From Cytophagales bacterium (GTDB lineage Bacteria; Bacteroidota; Bacteroidia; Cytophagales; 172606-1), in the NCBI GenBank assembly GCA_025455595.1, contig JALOMD010000285.1, positions 1 through 6,413 on the forward strand: 6,413 nucleotides of DNA, given 5' to 3'. A model generated the notes under the pieces. The model ran no database searches. It was not told where the DNA came from and worked only from the letters and a program-made list of their open reading frames with translations. This document shows, one piece after another, positions 4,947 to 6,413 of the stretch. Position 1 is the first letter of the stretch. Each line of letters begins with the position of its first letter. Position numbers and translations under genes: made by a program.

Positions 4947-4975
4947 CCGTTTTGGGCAAAAAACGGCCAAAACGC
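4947..4975. repeat. 29-bp palindrome, member 7 (most diverged)
   Basis: CCGTTTTGG pairs with CCAAAACG at the outer part (half-site positions 2-9); the inner part is mismatched (gcaa against acgg). It is the last palindrome before the ABC-F gene. Confidence 0.7.
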
Positions 4976-4983
4976 CTCTGACC

Positions 4984-4999
4984 CCCCGACAAGTCGGGG
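4984..4999. other. Short hairpin CCCCGAC-aa-GTCGGGG
   Basis: A perfect 7-bp GC-rich stem with a 2-nt loop. It interrupts a short periodic stretch (CTCTGAC at 4976-4982, then the array from 5003). No T-run follows, so a terminator role is unlikely. Confidence 0.5.
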
Positions 5000-5002
5000 C
5001 AG

Positions 5003-5037
5003 GCTTCTGCGTTCTGACCTTTAATCTCTGACTTCCC
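5003..5037 (+). repeat. Heptad array upstream of the ABC-F promoter
   Basis: gcttctg, cgttctg, accttta, atctctg, acttccc: three of five fit nnYTCTG. Parts resemble the array before DUF1800 (CTGACCTTAAAT at 1052-1063 against CTGACCTTTAAT at 5014-5025). Confidence 0.5.
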
Positions 5038-5061
5038 CTATGCAGGCACACCGTTTTTGCG

Positions 5062-5069
5062 TATCTTTG
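5062..5069 (+). promoter_or_regulatory. Candidate Bacteroidota -7 promoter element (TATCTTTG) for the ABC-F gene
   Basis: TATCTTTG matches the TAnnTTTG consensus of the Bacteroidota primary sigma factor. I see no good TTTG at the expected -33 distance, so the call rests on the -7 box alone. A start just downstream would give a leader of roughly 110 bases. The leader has a small hairpin CCATC-aaaac-GATGG (5125-5139) followed by GGCC-gaca-GGCC (5138-5149). Confidence 0.45.
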
Positions 5070-5150
5070 CCGCCTGATTCCCTCTCCGTTGCTGTCACCC
5101 ATTCGCTTTTACATTCCGAAAAAACCATCAAAACGATGGCCGACAGGCCC

Positions 5151-5185
5151 ATTCATAACTCATCATTCATAACTCATCACTCTTA
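5151..5185 (+). repeat. 14-bp perfect tandem repeat in the ABC-F leader
   Basis: attcata actcatc occurs twice without a mismatch (5151-5164, 5165-5178), followed by the related heptad actctta (5179-5185). The ATG lies at 5187, so unlike the three other genes the start is not at the end of an in-phase heptad. Confidence 0.75.
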
Positions 5186-5186
5186 G

Positions 5187-6413
5187 ATGCTTACCGTATC
5201 CAATCTTTCGCTTCGCTTCGGCAAGCGGATTCTGTACGAAGACGTGAACCTGAAGTTTACGCCCGGTAACTGCTACGGCGTAATCGGTGCCAACGGCGCG
5301 GGCAAGTCCACGTTCCTGAAAATCATTTCCGGCGAAGTGGACCCCACCACCGGCTCGGTGAGCATCACGCCCGGCGAGCGGATGTCGGTGCTGAAACAAA
5401 ACCACTTCGAGTTCGACGAATACCCTGTGCTACAGACCGTTATCATGGGCAACCGCGTGCTGTACGACATCATGATCGAAAAGGACGCGATTTACCTGAA
5501 GCCTGACTTCTCGGATGCCGACGGCGAGCGAGCGGCCGAGCTGGAAGGCAAGTTTGCCGAAATGAACGGCTGGGAAGCCGAAAGCGACGCGGCCACGCTG
5601 TTGAGCAACCTCGGCATCCGCGAGGAACTGCACCAGAAGCTGATGAACGAACTGTCGGGCAACGAGAAGGTGCGGGTGCTGCTGGCGCAGGCGTTGTTCG
5701 GCAACCCGGACATCCTGCTGCTCGACGAGCCAACCAACGACTTGGACGTGGAGACCATCATGTGGCTCGAAGACTTCTTGGCCGAATTCAAGAACACGGT
5801 GCTGGTGGTGAGCCACGACCGGCACTTCCTGGATACGGTTTGCACGCATGTGGTGGACATTGACTTCGGCAAAATCCAGCTTTTCACTGGCAACTACACG
5901 TTCTGGTACGAATCGAGCCAACTGGCGGCCCGCCAACGCGCCGACCAGAACAAGAAAACCGAGGAAAAACGCGCCGAATTGCAAGAATTCATCCGGCGGT
6001 TTTCGGCCAACGTGGCCAAGTCGCGGCAGGCCACCAGCCGCAAAAAACTGCTCGAAAAACTCACTGTTGACGACATCCAGCCGTCCACGCGCAAGTACCC
6101 GGCCATCATGTTCAAGCAGGAACGCGAAGTGGGCGACCAAATCCTGCACGTCGAAAATTTGGGCTATTCGATGGACGGCACGCCGATGTTCGGCAACGTG
6201 ACCTTCCGCCTCAACAAAGGCGACAAAGTGGCTTTGCTGGCTAAAGACGGCTTGACTGTCAGCACGTTCTTCAAGATTCTGAACGAGGAGGCAACCCCCG
6301 AAAGCGGCTCGGTAAACTGGGGCGTGACGGTCATCAAGTCGTATCTGCCCAACGACAACTCGGCGTATTTCAACGTGGATTTGAACCTGATCGACTGGCT
6401 GCGGCAATATTCG
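5187..6413 (+). CDS. ABC-F family ATPase, YbiT-type, cut off at the window end
   Basis: From ATG 5187 the frame stays open for 409 codons to the last base, so the C-terminus is missing. First ATPase domain: Walker A GANGAGKST (34-42), signature LSGNEKVRVLLAQAL (156-170), Walker B LLLDEPTNDLD (177-187) and H-loop SHDRHF (209-214). The inter-domain linker (about 240-310) contains FIRRFSANVAKSRQATSRKK (268-287), very like E. coli YbiT, and is the arm that reaches toward the P-site tRNA in ABC-F proteins. There are no membrane segments: these are cytoplasmic, ribosome-associated translation factors, not transporters. The second ATPase domain starts at about 319 and has a degenerate Walker A (LAKDGLTVST, 351-360) where the lysine is Val; I believe relatives in Bacteroidota are similar. 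The signature is LSGNE rather than LSGGE. A housekeeping YbiT-like role is likelier than antibiotic resistance, which is inference. Confidence 0.93.
   Translation, partial: MLTVSNLSLRFGKRILYEDVNLKFTPGNCYGVIGANGAGKSTFLKIISGEVDPTTGSVSITPGERMSVLKQNHFEFDEYPVLQTVIMGNRVLYDIMIEKDAIYLKPDFSDADGERAAELEGKFAEMNGWEAESDAATLLSNLGIREELHQKLMNELSGNEKVRVLLAQALFGNPDILLLDEPTNDLDVETIMWLEDFLAEFKNTVLVVSHDRHFLDTVCTHVVDIDFGKIQLFTGNYTFWYESSQLAARQRADQNKKTEEKRAELQEFIRRFSANVAKSRQATSRKKLLEKLTVDDIQPSTRKYPAIMFKQEREVGDQILHVENLGYSMDGTPMFGNVTFRLNKGDKVALLAKDGLTVSTFFKILNEEATPESGSVNWGVTVIKSYLPNDNSAYFNVDLNLIDWLRQYS

Noticed and set aside
2669..4975. CRISPR array suggested by repeats of about 29 bp
   Set aside because: The copies are 150 to more than 1,800 bases apart, differ from each other, have no regular spacers, and no cas gene is present.
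4984..4999. Intrinsic terminator
   Set aside because: Good GC-rich stem, but followed by caggcttctg with no T-run.
5430..6407. Long reverse-strand open frame (325 codons) opposite the ABC-F gene
   Set aside because: The forward frame contains all ABC-F motifs; the reverse frame is rich in His, Arg and Val, typical of an antisense shadow in GC-rich coding DNA.

Overview
The window looks like a chromosomal piece of a fairly GC-rich member of the Bacteroidota. The reasons are: a type IX secretion C-terminal sorting domain on one protein, a TAnnTTTG-type promoter element, start codons preceded by A-rich rather than Shine-Dalgarno sequence, and a DUF1800/DUF1501 gene pair. All recognisable genes lie on the + strand. 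I cannot name the genus.

Layout: (i) 2-280, the 3' end of an M15-family peptidoglycan peptidase; (ii) 349-729, a small membrane-anchored protein of unknown function; (iii) 730-1095, a repeat-filled gap; (iv) 1096-2633, a DUF1800 gene split by an apparent -1 frameshift near 1257 (pieces 1096-1284 and 1281-2633); (v) 2634-2942, a repeat-filled gap; (vi) 2943-4505, a DUF1501 protein with an N-terminal Tat-type signal and a C-terminal T9SS sorting domain; (vii) 4506-5186, a long gap holding palindromes, a MITE-like element, hairpin modules and a promoter-like motif; (viii) 5187-6413, an ABC-F ATPase of the YbiT type, cut off by the window end.

DUF1800 and DUF1501 genes commonly occur side by side and probably work together at or outside the cell envelope, but their biochemical role is not established. 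The M15 peptidase acts on the cell wall. The ABC-F protein acts on the ribosome in the cytoplasm and is probably a separate transcription unit.

The most unusual content is between the genes. The three long gaps share a layout: gene end, short-period repeat, ~29-bp palindrome, a gap-specific insert, another palindrome, a 7-nt-periodic array, then the next gene. The 7-nt (or 14-nt) periodic arrays have a different sequence at each locus but the same period. In three of four cases the array runs in phase into an AAAATG start. The palindromes share the half-site GCGTTTTRRGCAAA and occur seven times, never inside a gene. The inserts are a pair of inverted C-rich repeats (gap 2) and a hairpin-module/MITE complex (gap 3). 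No RNA gene, CRISPR array or transposase gene was seen.
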